DNA of 64,000 nt from positions 558,001 to 622,000 of the forward strand of contig CAWFLE010000007.1 of the NCBI GenBank assembly GCA_963816545.1. Direction: 5' to 3'. Below the pieces are notes generated by a model, which did not search any database, was not told where the DNA came from, and saw nothing but the letters and a program-made list of their open reading frames with translations. This stretch comes from Albimonas sp963816545 (lineage in GTDB: Bacteria; Pseudomonadota; Alphaproteobacteria; Rhodobacterales; Rhodobacteraceae). A program made the translations under genes and the position numbers. Within the stretch, counting starts at the first letter, position 1; every line of letters starts with the position of its first letter. Positions 1-8,085 of the stretch are shown piece after piece.

Positions 1-2
1 GA

Positions 3-203
3 CATGTCACGGGGGCCGACGGCGGCAACTCCGGCTATCTCGGGCTGACGCTGCCGGAGGGCTGGGAATATACGTCCCTGTCCGGCGCGCTGCTGACGGA
101 GGCGGCGACGCCCCCCGCCGTGCCTCTGCCGGCCGGGGGCGCGCTTCCGGGCGCCGCGATGGGGCTGCGCCTCCGCCGGATCAGTCCTTCGGCAGGATCC
201 TGA
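3..203 (+). CDS. 3' end of a VPLPA-type (exosortase-sorted) surface protein, partial
   Basis: An open frame runs in from the left edge and stops at 201-203, overlapping the 3' end of aspS by 23 bases tail to tail. Its end reads AVPLPAGG followed by a short segment and an LRLRR basic tail. This order (VPLPA, hydrophobic stretch, arginine cluster) is the C-terminal sorting signal of PEP-CTERM-like secreted proteins common in Rhodobacterales. The hydrophobic stretch is unusually short and polar (LPGAAMG), so a small indel inside it is possible. The function of the missing N-terminal part cannot be judged. Confidence 0.45.
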   Translation, partial: HVTGADGGNSGYLGLTLPEGWEYTSLSGALLTEAATPPAVPLPAGGALPGAAMGLRLRRISPSAGS

Positions 204-1965
204 GCCCCAGCTCGCGGAGCTGCTCGTTGGTGGGCGCGGAGGGAGCGCCCATCATCAGGTCTTCGGCCCGCTGGTTCATCGGGAACATGATGACCTCCCG
301 GATGTTCTCGGCCCCCGCGAGCAGCATCACGATGCGGTCCACGCCCGGCGCGATGCCGCCATGCGGGGGCGCGCCGTAGCGGAAGGCCGACGAGCATGCC
401 GCCGAAATGCTCGTCCACGAAGGCGCCGGGTCATGGCCGGTGATCTCGAAGGCCTTGTACATGACCTCCGGGACTTGTGGTTCCGGATCGCGCCCGAGGA
501 AAGCTCCACGCCGTTGCAGACGATGTCGTACTGGAACCCCTTGACGTCGAGCGGGTCCATCGTCTCCAGCGCCTCGAGCCCGCCCTGGGGCATGGAGAAC
601 GGGTTGTGGGAGAAGTCGATCCGCTTCTCGTCCTCGTTCCACTCGAACATCGGGAAGTCGACGATCCAGGCGAGCTCGAACCGCTCCTCGTCCAGCAGCT
701 TCAGCTCCCGCCCGATCACGTTGCGGGCACGGCCGGCGACGTCGAGGAAGGAGGACGGCGCGCCGGCGAGGAAGAACGCGGCGTCGCCGGCCTTGAGCCC
801 GAGCTGCTGACGGATCGCCTCCGTCCGCTCCGGGCCGATGTTCTTGGCGAGCGGGCCGGAGCCCGAAACATCGGCCCCCTCCTCGCGCCAGAAGATGTAG
901 CCCATCCCCGGCAGCCCTTCCTTCTGGGCCCAGGAATTCATCCGGTCGCAGAAGGCGCGGGAGCCCCCCGTGGGCGCCGGGATCGCACGGATCTCGTTCC
1001 CCTCGCTCTCCAGCATCTGCGCGAAGATCTTGAAGCCCGAGCCGCGGAAATGCTCGCTCACCACCTGCATCTCGATGGGGTTGCGCAGGTCCGGCTTGTC
1101 CGACCCGTATTTCAGCATCGACTTCCGCATAGGGAATGCGCGGGAAGGTCCCCGTCACCGGCCGCCCCCCGCCAAAGGCCTCGAACACCCCTCGCATGAC
1201 CGGCTCGATGGCCTGGAAGACGTCCTCCTGCTCCACGAAGCTCATCTCGATGTCGAGCTGGTAGAACTCGCCCGGCGAGCGGTCCGCCCGCGGGTCCTCG
1301 TCGCGGAAGCAGGGCGCGATCTGGAAGTAGCGGTCGAAGCCCGCCACCATGATCAGCTGCTTGAACTGCTGGGGCGCCTGCGGCAGCGCATAGAACTTGC
1401 CCCGGTGCAGGCGGGACGGAACCAGGAAGTCCCGCGCCCCCTCGGGCGAGGAGGCCGTCAGGATCGGCGTCTGGTATTCGAGGAAGCCCTGCCCGGTCAT
1501 CGCCTCGCGCAGATGGGTGATGACCTTCGACCGCAGGACGATGTTCTGGTGCAGCTTCTCCCGCCGCAGGTCCAGAAAGCGGTAACGCAGCCGCGTCTCC
1601 TCAGGGTATTCCTGCTCCCCGAAGATCGGCAGCGGCAGCTCCTCCGCGGCGCCCAGAACCTCCAGGTCGCGGACATAGACCTCGATATCGCCGGTGGGCA
1701 GCTTCGCGTTGCGCAGCTCTTCGACGCGCGCCTTCACCACGCCGTCGATGCGCACCACCCACTCGGACCGCACCTTTTCCACCTCGGCGAAGGCGGGGCT
1801 GTCGGGGTCGGCCAGCACCTGCACCATGCCGTAGTGATCGCGCAGGTCGATGAACAGCACGCCCCCGTGGTCGCGGACGCGATGCACCCAGCCCGAGAGG
1901 CGGACCTCCTCGCCGACGTTCTCGGCGCGGAGCGCGGCGCAATTGTGGGTGCGGTAGGGGTGCAT
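181..1965 (-). CDS. aspS: Aspartate--tRNA ligase, frame interrupted by several small indels
   Basis: Class II aspartyl-tRNA synthetase, which charges tRNA-Asp in the cytoplasm. The start MHPYRTHNCAAL is followed by the OB-fold anticodon-binding domain (about residues 1-110). Motif 2 (FRDEDPRADRSPGEFYQ), the bacterial GAD insertion and motif 3 (GIAPGVDRIVML) are all present, and the product ends ILPKD. The span of about 595 codons is normal for the family. The frame changes near 1124 (one extra base after PYAE), near 471 (two extra bases after RNHK), near 434 and near 400. Protein conservation continues on both sides of every break. The gene is essential, so these are more likely sequence errors than inactivation. 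Confidence 0.9.
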   Translation of the reverse strand: MHPYRTHNCAALRAENVGEEVRLSGWVHRVRDHGGVLFIDLRDHYGMVQVLADPDSPAFAEVEKVRSEWVVRIDGVVKARVEELRNAKLPTGDIEVYVRDLEVLGAAEELPLPIFGEQEYPEETRLRYRFLDLRREKLHQNIVLRSKVITHLREAMTGQGFLEYQTPILTASSPEGARDFLVPSRLHRGKFYALPQAPQQFKQLIMVAGFDRYFQIAPCFRDEDPRADRSPGEFYQLDIEMSFVEQEDVFQAIEPVMRGVFEAFGGGRPVTGTFPRIPYAEVDAEIRVGQAGPAQPHRDAGGERAFPRLGLQDLRADAGERGERDPCDPGAHGGLPRLLRPDEFLGPEGRAAGDGLHLLARGGGRCFGLRPARQEHRPGADGGDPSAARAQGRRRRVLPRRRAVLLPRRRRPCPQRDRAGAEAAGRGAVRARLDRRLPDVRVERGREADRLLPQPVLHAPGRARGAGDDGPARRQGVPVRHRLQRRGAFLGRDPEPQVPEVMYKAFEITGHDPAPSWTSISAACSSAFRYGAPPHGGIAPGVDRIVMLLAGAENIREVIMFPMNQRAEDLMMGAPSAPTNEQLRELGLRILPKD

Positions 1966-2039
1966 GGCGGTCCTCGGACGGGTCGGAAGGTCGGGTCGCA
2001 TTCCACGTCCGGGGGCGGAATGTCAACGGCGGGCGCGTC

Positions 2040-2303
2040 TCACCAGCGGAAGTCCCACTGCGTCAGCTTCACCCCTCGACCCCCGCGAAGCAGCACCTCG
2101 CCCCCCTCGAAGCCGAGCACGAGGTCGTCTCCCTGGATCGAGGGCAGCAGGTCCCACGGCGTCAGCCCGAGGCCCGTCAGGTCGATGACGTCGCGCCCCT
2201 GCTCGAAGTCGAGGATGAAGCCGCGCCCGCCGCTCAGGCGGAAATGGAACTGATCCCCCTCCGCCCATCGCGCGAGGGGGTCCGGCTCTTCGGCGCCCGT
2301 CAT
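2040..2303 (-). CDS. Small stand-alone RTX/serralysin C-terminal-like protein
   Basis: An 87-residue protein whose start codon overlaps the stop of the upstream membrane-protease gene (ATGA at 2300-2303), so the two are probably translationally coupled. Residues 20-75 read DQFHFRLSGGRG, FILDFEQGRDVIDLTGLGL, then GDDLVLGF and EVLLRGG. This pattern matches the end of RTX and M10 peptidase C-terminal calcium-binding domains (F-x-F...DF-x-x-G-x-D-x-IDL). Those domains normally close large secreted proteins, whereas here the module stands alone with no signal peptide. Its role is unknown; calcium binding is inferred from the motif only. Confidence 0.6.
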   Translation of the reverse strand: MTGAEEPDPLARWAEGDQFHFRLSGGRGFILDFEQGRDVIDLTGLGLTPWDLLPSIQGDDLVLGFEGGEVLLRGGRGVKLTQWDFRW

Positions 2304-2989
2304 TGCAGCGCCCCGTGAAAGAAGAAGCGCCCGAGGCCGCAGGTGAAGATGATGACGCCCGCGATCGCGTGCATCAGCAGCGGAAACAGCAGGTTGGGGC
2401 GCGGGCCCGAGAGATGGGCCCAGGCGAAGATCGCGCCTCCCGCGACGGTCATCGCCAGCGACACCCAGTTCGACAGGAACAGGTGCGCGAGCCCGAACAG
2501 CGCCGCGTTGACCGCGACGCCCACCGCACGGGACGGGAACAGGAGCCCGTAGCGGCGGAAGAACAGGACCCGGAAGATGATCTCCTGCGGCAGGGCCGAC
2601 AGCACCGGGTAGAGCAGCACGATGGTCAGCCACAGCTCCGGCCGCCGCTGCGGCAGCCAGAACAGCGCGCCGGGGATCAGCCAAAGCACCAACCCGAAGC
2701 AGAGGGCGAGCGTCACCAGCAGGAAGCCGAGGAAATGCACCGGGCGCGGGATCAGGGGCCCGTGCAGAAGCTCCCCCCACCGGAAGCCCGGCGTGACCGC
2801 CAGCAGCCCGAGGCCGACGGCGAAGCAGGCGCCCAGCAGCGGCCACATCATCCGCGCCTCCAGCCCGAATGCCAGCAGCAACGGGACGCCGGCGAACAGG
2901 ATCAGAAACTCCGCCCAGAGCCGCGCCCTGCGTCGGGGGTGATGGGCCCGGTCCGGAGCATCCCCGGCGGCGCTGAGGGGCGTAGTCAT
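2300..2989 (-). CDS. CPBP-family intramembrane protease-like protein
   Basis: A 229-residue polytopic membrane protein with about eight hydrophobic segments. It matches the CPBP (CAAX protease and bacteriocin-processing, Abi) family by its three conserved spots: PQEIIFR followed by FFRR, then FGLAHL, then a late His in MHAIAG. The usual first motif is EExxxR; here its first Glu is Gln, so activity is uncertain. It is coupled by a 4-base overlap to the small RTX-like protein downstream, an unusual partnership that suggests a joint membrane or secretion role. No substrate can be named. Confidence 0.8.
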   Translation of the reverse strand: MTTPLSAAGDAPDRAHHPRRRARLWAEFLILFAGVPLLLAFGLEARMMWPLLGACFAVGLGLLAVTPGFRWGELLHGPLIPRPVHFLGFLLVTLALCFGLVLWLIPGALFWLPQRRPELWLTIVLLYPVLSALPQEIIFRVLFFRRYGLLFPSRAVGVAVNAALFGLAHLFLSNWVSLAMTVAGGAIFAWAHLSGPRPNLLFPLLMHAIAGVIIFTCGLGRFFFHGALQ

Positions 2990-3089
2990 GGCCTCACAAC
3001 TAACCCGCCGCGCGGGGGGCGCAAGCGGGGTCGCGGAAGCTTCACGAAGGACCGGCGGGCGCGCGAGGACGCCCGCCGGAGAAGCTGGA

Positions 3090-3782
3090 TCAGGACTGCG
3101 TGGCCGGAACGATCCGGATCTCGACGCGCCGGTTCTGGGCCCGGCCGGCCTCGGTGTCGTTCGACGCCACCGGGTTCGCCTCGCCGCGGCCCGCCACCTC
3201 GACGCGCGCCGGGCTCACGCCGCGGGCGATCAGCTCGTTGGCGACCGAGGCCGCGCGACGCTCGGACAGGCGCTGGTTGTAGGCGTCCTCGCCGGTCGAG
3301 TCGGTGTAGCCGATCACGTCCACGTAGGAGGACGGGTACTTCTGCAGCGTCTCGGAGATCGAATTCAGCGGCCGGCGGAACTCGGTCCGCACCTCCGCCG
3401 AGTCGGTCGGGAAGGTGATGCCGCCCGGCAGCGTCACCAGCAGCGCGTCGCCGGTGTTCTGCACCTCGGCGCCCGTGCCGGACAGGCCCTGACGCAGCTC
3501 ATCCTCCTGCCGGTCGAGATAGGTGCCGGTCGCCGCGCCGGCGAGCAGGCCGATGCCCGCGCCGACCAGCGCGTTGCGGCGGTCGTCGCCGCCCACCAGC
3601 AGGCCCGCGGCGGCGCCGAGCGCCGCGCCGGCGCCGGCGCCTACCGCCTGGTTGCGGCTGACATTGGGGGCGCTCATCCCGCCGCCCTCGGCGCAGGCGG
3701 CGAGAAGGCCGGCCGTGCAGAGGGCGGCGACCGAGGCGCGCAGCGCGCGGGGCGCGCGGACGGCGGGAAGGGTGAAGGTCAT
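3090..3782 (-). CDS. OmpA-family outer-membrane lipoprotein with glycine zipper
   Basis: A 230-residue lipoprotein. The signal peptide ends in a lipobox (LLAAC, Cys about residue 30). Residues 45-90 form a glycine-zipper region (AVGAGAGAALGAAAG and NALVGAGIGLLAGAA). The C-terminal OmpA domain (about 115-225) carries the peptidoglycan-binding signature GYTDSTGEDAYNQRLSERRA and NRRVEIRI. It should anchor the outer membrane to peptidoglycan. The start is chosen because AAGGAGC lies just upstream and the signal peptide follows directly. The gene is monocistronic in appearance. Confidence 0.9.
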   Translation of the reverse strand: MTFTLPAVRAPRALRASVAALCTAGLLAACAEGGGMSAPNVSRNQAVGAGAGAALGAAAGLLVGGDDRRNALVGAGIGLLAGAATGTYLDRQEDELRQGLSGTGAEVQNTGDALLVTLPGGITFPTDSAEVRTEFRRPLNSISETLQKYPSSYVDVIGYTDSTGEDAYNQRLSERRAASVANELIARGVSPARVEVAGRGEANPVASNDTEAGRAQNRRVEIRIVPATQS

Positions 3783-3925
3783 GTTCCGCTCCTTGTATCG
3801 GTTTCCATCCCACGCGACGCAGGGGCCGCGCGCATGGCAACGTGGCGCAACAGTGGCGCCGAACAAGGCGGGCCCGCGGCGGCGCGGCGCCGTTTCCGGG
3901 TCCTTTCCTTCCCGAAAGCGGCTTT

Positions 3926-4555
3926 TCAGGCCCCGACCGCCACGAGGATCGGCGCCCACTGCTCCCGCAGCGGATCGAGCGCCTTCACGTGTCGGTCGAA
4001 GATCGAGAGCCCCTCCTCGGCCAGCTCTCCATAGGCTGCCCGCTCGGTCAACCGCGCGAGCGGCGGCGCGCCGAGACCGGCGAAGACCGCATCCAGGTTC
4101 GCCGCCGCCCGGCTGCGTGGACGCAGGCGGTTGGCCACGAGATGGATCGCGGTCTTGCCCTTCCTGATGCGCTTGAGATCCTCGATGTCCTTCAGAAAGC
4201 GCCGCGTGGCGTCGATATCGTAGAACGAGGGCGCGAGAGGGATCAGCACCGCCCGCGCCTCCGCCACCAGGTCCGCGGCCTTCGCGCCCCGCAGCGCGCC
4301 CGGCGCGTCGATCACCAGCCAGTCGAGCTTCTTCGGCCGGTCCCCGAAACACGAGGACTTCGTCCAGTCCAGCGCCTCGACCGGCGCGGCGTCCCCGGGG
4401 CGCCGCTTCGCCCACCGAAGCGCCGACTTCTGCCGGTCCGCGTCCGCCAGCGCCACCCGCGCCCCCCGGCCGGCGAGCGCCGAGGCCAGCGTGGTGGCGA
4501 GCACGGTCTTGCCGCAGCCGCCCTTCAGGTTGGCGACCAGCACCGTCCGGGTCAT
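3926..4555 (-). CDS. Orphan ParA/MinD-type P-loop ATPase
   Basis: A 209-residue ParA-superfamily ATPase. The N-terminus MTRTVLVANLKGGCGKT contains the deviant Walker A motif (KGGxGKT with signature lysine). LDWLVIDAPGAL is the Walker B-like strand. A GGGAGGA ribosome site precedes the ATG. No parB, no DNA-binding partner and no parS-like repeat is visible beside it, so it is an orphan member. Such ATPases position plasmids, chromosomal regions or protein clusters on the nucleoid or membrane. The cargo here is unknown. Confidence 0.85.
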   Translation of the reverse strand: MTRTVLVANLKGGCGKTVLATTLASALAGRGARVALADADRQKSALRWAKRRPGDAAPVEALDWTKSSCFGDRPKKLDWLVIDAPGALRGAKAADLVAEARAVLIPLAPSFYDIDATRRFLKDIEDLKRIRKGKTAIHLVANRLRPRSRAAANLDAVFAGLGAPPLARLTERAAYGELAEEGLSIFDRHVKALDPLREQWAPILVAVGA

Positions 4556-4693
4556 GGGCGCGATCCTCCCCTCGGCTCTCCGCGCTGGAGGCTGCCCCGT
4601 CCGTCCTGCGCGCGCAAGCGCGACGCGCGTTGACGGCGGGCGGAGGGGCGGTCTTGATGGCGGCCGACCCTCCTCGCCCCGGATCCCAGCCCG

Positions 4694-5413
4694 ATGACCC
4701 AGACCAACGACCTCGGCCAGCCCGTCGGAGACCTTCTGCCTGCCTGGACGCCCCCGCCCGTCCCGCCGCACGCGGCGATGGAAGGCCGGCGCGTCGCGCT
4801 GGAGCCGCTGTCGGCCTCCCGCCACGGCGAGGCGCTGTGGGACGCCGCGCGCCTGTCGAAGGACGAGGACTGGACCTACCTGCCCGTCGGCCCCTTCCGC
4901 GAGGAAGCCGCTTTCCGCGCCCAGCTGGAGACGCAGGAGCGCAGCGAGGACCCAATGTACTTCGCCATCGTCAGCCATGAGACGCGGCGCGCCGAGGGCT
5001 TCTGCTCCTTCCTGCGCATTGCGCCGGCCGCGGGCTCCATCGAGGTCGGCTTCATCTGGATGGGCCCGCGCCTCCAGCGCACCCCCGCCGCGACCGAGGC
5101 GATGTTCCTGATGATGCGGAGGATCTTCGACCTCGGCTATCGCCGCTACGAATGGAAATGCGACGCCTGCAACGCCCCCTCCCGCCGGGCGGCGGCGCGG
5201 CTGGGCTTCTCCTACGAGGGGATCTTCCGGCAGGCGGTGGTGGTGAAGGGGCGCAACCGCGACACCGCCTGGTACGCGATGATCGACGCCGAGCAGCCCC
5301 GCCTGCGCGAGGCGTACGAGGCCTGGCTCTCGGACGACAATTTCGACGAGACAGGCCGCCAGCGGCGCAGCCTGTCGGAGCTCACGGCCCCCGTTCTGGT
5401 CGCGCGCGGCTGA
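4694..5413 (+). CDS. GNAT-family N-acetyltransferase (RimJ/RimL-like)
   Basis: A 239-residue acyltransferase of the RimJ/RimL GNAT subgroup. The ordering RRVALEPLSASRHG, then GSIEVGFIWMGPRLQRTPAATEA (acetyl-CoA-binding region), then YEWKCDACNAPSRRAAARLGF and FRQAVVVKGRNRDTAWYAM is typical of this family. It should transfer acetyl from acetyl-CoA to an amine, protein N-terminus or small molecule; the acceptor is not predictable. It stands alone between divergent parA and the nitroreductase gene, and is followed by a hairpin. Confidence 0.85.
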   Translation: MTQTNDLGQPVGDLLPAWTPPPVPPHAAMEGRRVALEPLSASRHGEALWDAARLSKDEDWTYLPVGPFREEAAFRAQLETQERSEDPMYFAIVSHETRRAEGFCSFLRIAPAAGSIEVGFIWMGPRLQRTPAATEAMFLMMRRIFDLGYRRYEWKCDACNAPSRRAAARLGFSYEGIFRQAVVVKGRNRDTAWYAMIDAEQPRLREAYEAWLSDDNFDETGRQRRSLSELTAPVLVARG

Positions 5414-5438
5414 CACCCCGAGGGAACCGGATCCTCGG
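5414..5438 (+). terminator. Hairpin after the GNAT gene
   Basis: CCCCGAGG (5414-5421) and CCTCGGGG (5431-5438) form a perfect 8-base stem with a 9-base loop directly after the stop codon. There is no T-run, so termination strength is uncertain. Confidence 0.5.
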
Positions 5439-5625
5439 GGGCATCGAGCCCCCTCGGCCCCGCGGATGCGCGTTCCGCGATCCGGGCGCGTCTTGACATG
5501 GCTCGCCCTGCGGCCGACCTATCCGCGGCCTTTCCCGGCACGCCAGCCGCCGCGCCCAGCGGCCGTCAGCCGCCGCACCCCTCGCACGCGGCCGCGAGCC
5601 GCCGCACATTTCGACGGAGCCGACG

Positions 5626-6216
5626 ATGTCCGATCTGCCCGACCTCGCGCCCAATCCGGCGGCGCTCGATTTCCTGCTGACCCGCCGCTCCCGCATCGCC
5701 AAGACCCTGACCGCCCCCGGCCCGGACCGCGAGACGGTGCGCACGATCCTGACCGCCGCCTCCCGCTCCCCGGACCATCAGAAGCTGGAGCCGTGGCGCT
5801 TCGTCGTGCTGGAAGGCGAGGCCGCCCGCGCCCTCGGCGCCCTGACCCGCCGCCTCGGCGAGGCCCGGGGCCGCGACCCCGACCGTCTCCAGAAGGACGC
5901 GGAGCCGTTCGAGACCGCGCCCCTCACCCTCGCCGTCATCTCCTCCCCGAAGGAGTTGGAGAAGGTGCCGCAGGTGGAGCAGACGCTCTCGGCCGGCGGG
6001 GTGTGCCTCGCCGCCCTCAACGCCACGCTCGCCTCCGGGTGGGGCGTCAACTGGCTCACCGGCTGGATGGCCCATGACAGGGAGTTCCTGACCGAGGGCC
6101 TCGCCCTCGCCACCCGTGAATGGGTCGCAGGCTTCCTCCATATCGGCACGCCCACCATGACGCCGAAGGAGCGTCCGCGCCCCGACCTGGAAAAGCTCGT
6201 CGACTGGCGGTCCTGA
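5626..6216 (+). CDS. Nitroreductase-family flavoprotein (YdjA-like)
   Basis: A 196-residue protein of the small FMN-dependent nitroreductase family, closest in form to YdjA/TdsD-like enzymes. The N-terminal RRSRIAKTLTAPGPD and AASRSPDHQKLEPWRFVV segments form the FMN phosphate site. GWGVNWLTGW and FLHIGTPT occur near the C-terminus. It is predicted to be a cytosolic NAD(P)H-dependent oxidoreductase of unknown substrate. A GGAG site precedes the ATG, and the next gene begins one base after its stop, so the two form an operon. Confidence 0.85.
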   Translation: MSDLPDLAPNPAALDFLLTRRSRIAKTLTAPGPDRETVRTILTAASRSPDHQKLEPWRFVVLEGEAARALGALTRRLGEARGRDPDRLQKDAEPFETAPLTLAVISSPKELEKVPQVEQTLSAGGVCLAALNATLASGWGVNWLTGWMAHDREFLTEGLALATREWVAGFLHIGTPTMTPKERPRPDLEKLVDWRS

Positions 6217-6217
6217 C

Positions 6218-6913
6218 ATGATCGGCGACCTGCTCAGGGCGATCGGCCAGCTCGGGGACCGCCGGTTCCTGGGCGTCTTCGCCAAGTCCATCGCCATCAC
6301 CATCCTGACTCTGGTCGCCTTCATGTTCGGCTGGACCTGGCTCGTGGGCATGATCCCGGAGACGGGCTGGACCCTCTGGGGCTACGACCTGGGCTTCCTC
6401 GACGCCGTCGCCGCGATCCTCGCCTGGAGCGCGGGGGCCGTGGGCGCGATCTTCCTCATGTTCCCCGTGGCGGCGCTGGTCATCAGCTTCTTCCTCGAGG
6501 ACATCGCCGACGCGGTGGAGGCGCGGCACTACCCCGGCATCCCTCCCGCCAAGGGCATCGGCTGGGGGGAGCTGATCGGCGACGGCCTGGTCTTCACCGT
6601 CACGCTGGTGATCGCGAACCTGATCGGGCTGGTGCTCTACCTGATCTCCGGTCCCTTCGCGCCCTTCGTCTTCATCGCCATCAACGGGCTGCTGCTGGGC
6701 CGCCAGTATTTCGAGCTGGTGGCCATGCGCCGCATCGGCGCCAAGGCCGCGCGTCGCCTGCGCAAGACCATCGGCCCCCAAGTGTGGCTCGCGGGCGTGC
6801 TGATGGCGCTGGGGCTGTCGGTGCCGCTGCTGGGCCTCGCGGTGCCGGTGCTGGGCGTGGCCGCCTTCACCCACCTCTATCACCGCGTGCAGGGCGACCG
6901 CTTCCGGGAGTGA
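6218..6913 (+). CDS. EI24/CysZ-like integral membrane protein
   Basis: A 231-residue protein with at least four strongly hydrophobic segments (around residues 22-48, 65-95, 130-165 and 190-225) and the EI24/CysZ hallmark region FLEDIADAVEARHYPG between them. CysZ proteins transport sulfate in gammaproteobacteria, but many alphaproteobacterial members have no proven substrate and no cys genes are nearby. The start ATG lies one base after the nitroreductase stop, so the pair is co-transcribed. Confidence 0.8.
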   Translation: MIGDLLRAIGQLGDRRFLGVFAKSIAITILTLVAFMFGWTWLVGMIPETGWTLWGYDLGFLDAVAAILAWSAGAVGAIFLMFPVAALVISFFLEDIADAVEARHYPGIPPAKGIGWGELIGDGLVFTVTLVIANLIGLVLYLISGPFAPFVFIAINGLLLGRQYFELVAMRRIGAKAARRLRKTIGPQVWLAGVLMALGLSVPLLGLAVPVLGVAAFTHLYHRVQGDRFRE

Positions 6914-6941
6914 CGGGCGAGGTCTCCCCCGCCCGACGGGT

Positions 6942-7061
6942 TCAGGACCCCGCGGTGGGCGCCGGCTTCTGGTAGCCGCCGCAGCCCTCGGCCATGGCCG
7001 GCGCGGCGGAAACGGCGGCCGCGAGGCCCAGGACGACGACGGCGAGACGCACGTGCTTCAT
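6942..7061 (-). CDS. Very small exported protein
   Basis: A 39-residue ORF. MKHVRLAVVVLGLAAAVSA is a signal peptide, with likely cleavage at SAAPAMA and a mature tail of only EGCGGYQKPAPTAGS. AGGAG lies seven bases before the ATG, and the ORF sits between convergent and codirectional genes with normal spacing. Tiny exported proteins of this form are frequent in Rhodobacterales and usually uncharacterised. Confidence 0.55.
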   Translation of the reverse strand: MKHVRLAVVVLGLAAAVSAAPAMAEGCGGYQKPAPTAGS

Positions 7062-7144
7062 CGAAACGCTCCTCTCAGATCGCAGATGACGCAACGGTAG
7101 CACGAGCTTCGCCGCCGCCTCATCACGGACCTGCGAGGCCGGCC

Positions 7145-7434
7145 TCACTGCGGCCGGTCCGCCTCCCACACCGGGTCGATGGCGGAGAAGAAGTTGAGGT
7201 CCCCCAGCTCCAGCGGCCCGTAGGAGATGAACAGCACCACCGCCAGCCAGATCGGCAGCGTGATCACGGTCACCCACCGCATCTTCCGCCCGATGCTGAA
7301 TTCCGAGGGCGCGGAGGCCGGCGTCCCCGGCTCCACCTCGCCCACGTCCCCCTGGCTGCGCATCCCAATGGGCAGCGCCATGTAGAGCGTCAGGAACCAG
7401 ATGACCGCCAGAAGGACGATGGCGCCGGTGATGG

Positions 7435-7438
<4 letters not shown>
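7145..7438 (-). CDS. DUF1467 small membrane protein
   Basis: A 97-residue protein with two membrane segments (MTITGAIVLLAVIWFLTLYM and the stretch around WVTVITLPIWLAVVLF) separated by a short polar loop beginning LPIGMRSQ. This is the DUF1467 signature, a family regularly found downstream of the methylmalonyl-CoA epimerase gene in alphaproteobacteria. It overlaps mce by four bases here. Function unknown; a membrane accessory protein is the only safe inference. Confidence 0.85.
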
Positions 7439-7839
<401 letters not shown>

Positions 7840-8085
7840 GTCTCTGGCTCTCCCGGGCGAATGTCGCGACCGGAGGTAAGGCCCGCGGCGCGGGCGCGCA
7901 AGGCGACGCGGGCGCGCGCCCGCGGGCCCACTCAGCGAAACGCCGGCCCGTCGAGTGGACCCGCTACGCGGATGTTCGAACCCCCCACGCCCGCTGACGT
8001 TGCGCCATCACACAGTCGCGACGACCGGAGAGCCGTCGTGACCGCCGCGAGAACTCGCGAACTCTTTTTTGGACGGAGACCGCAC

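Noticed and set aside
7960..7995. tRNA-like TTCGAAC loop sequence
   Set aside because: Flanking bases do not form a T-stem, and no acceptor or anticodon arm lies at the right distance.
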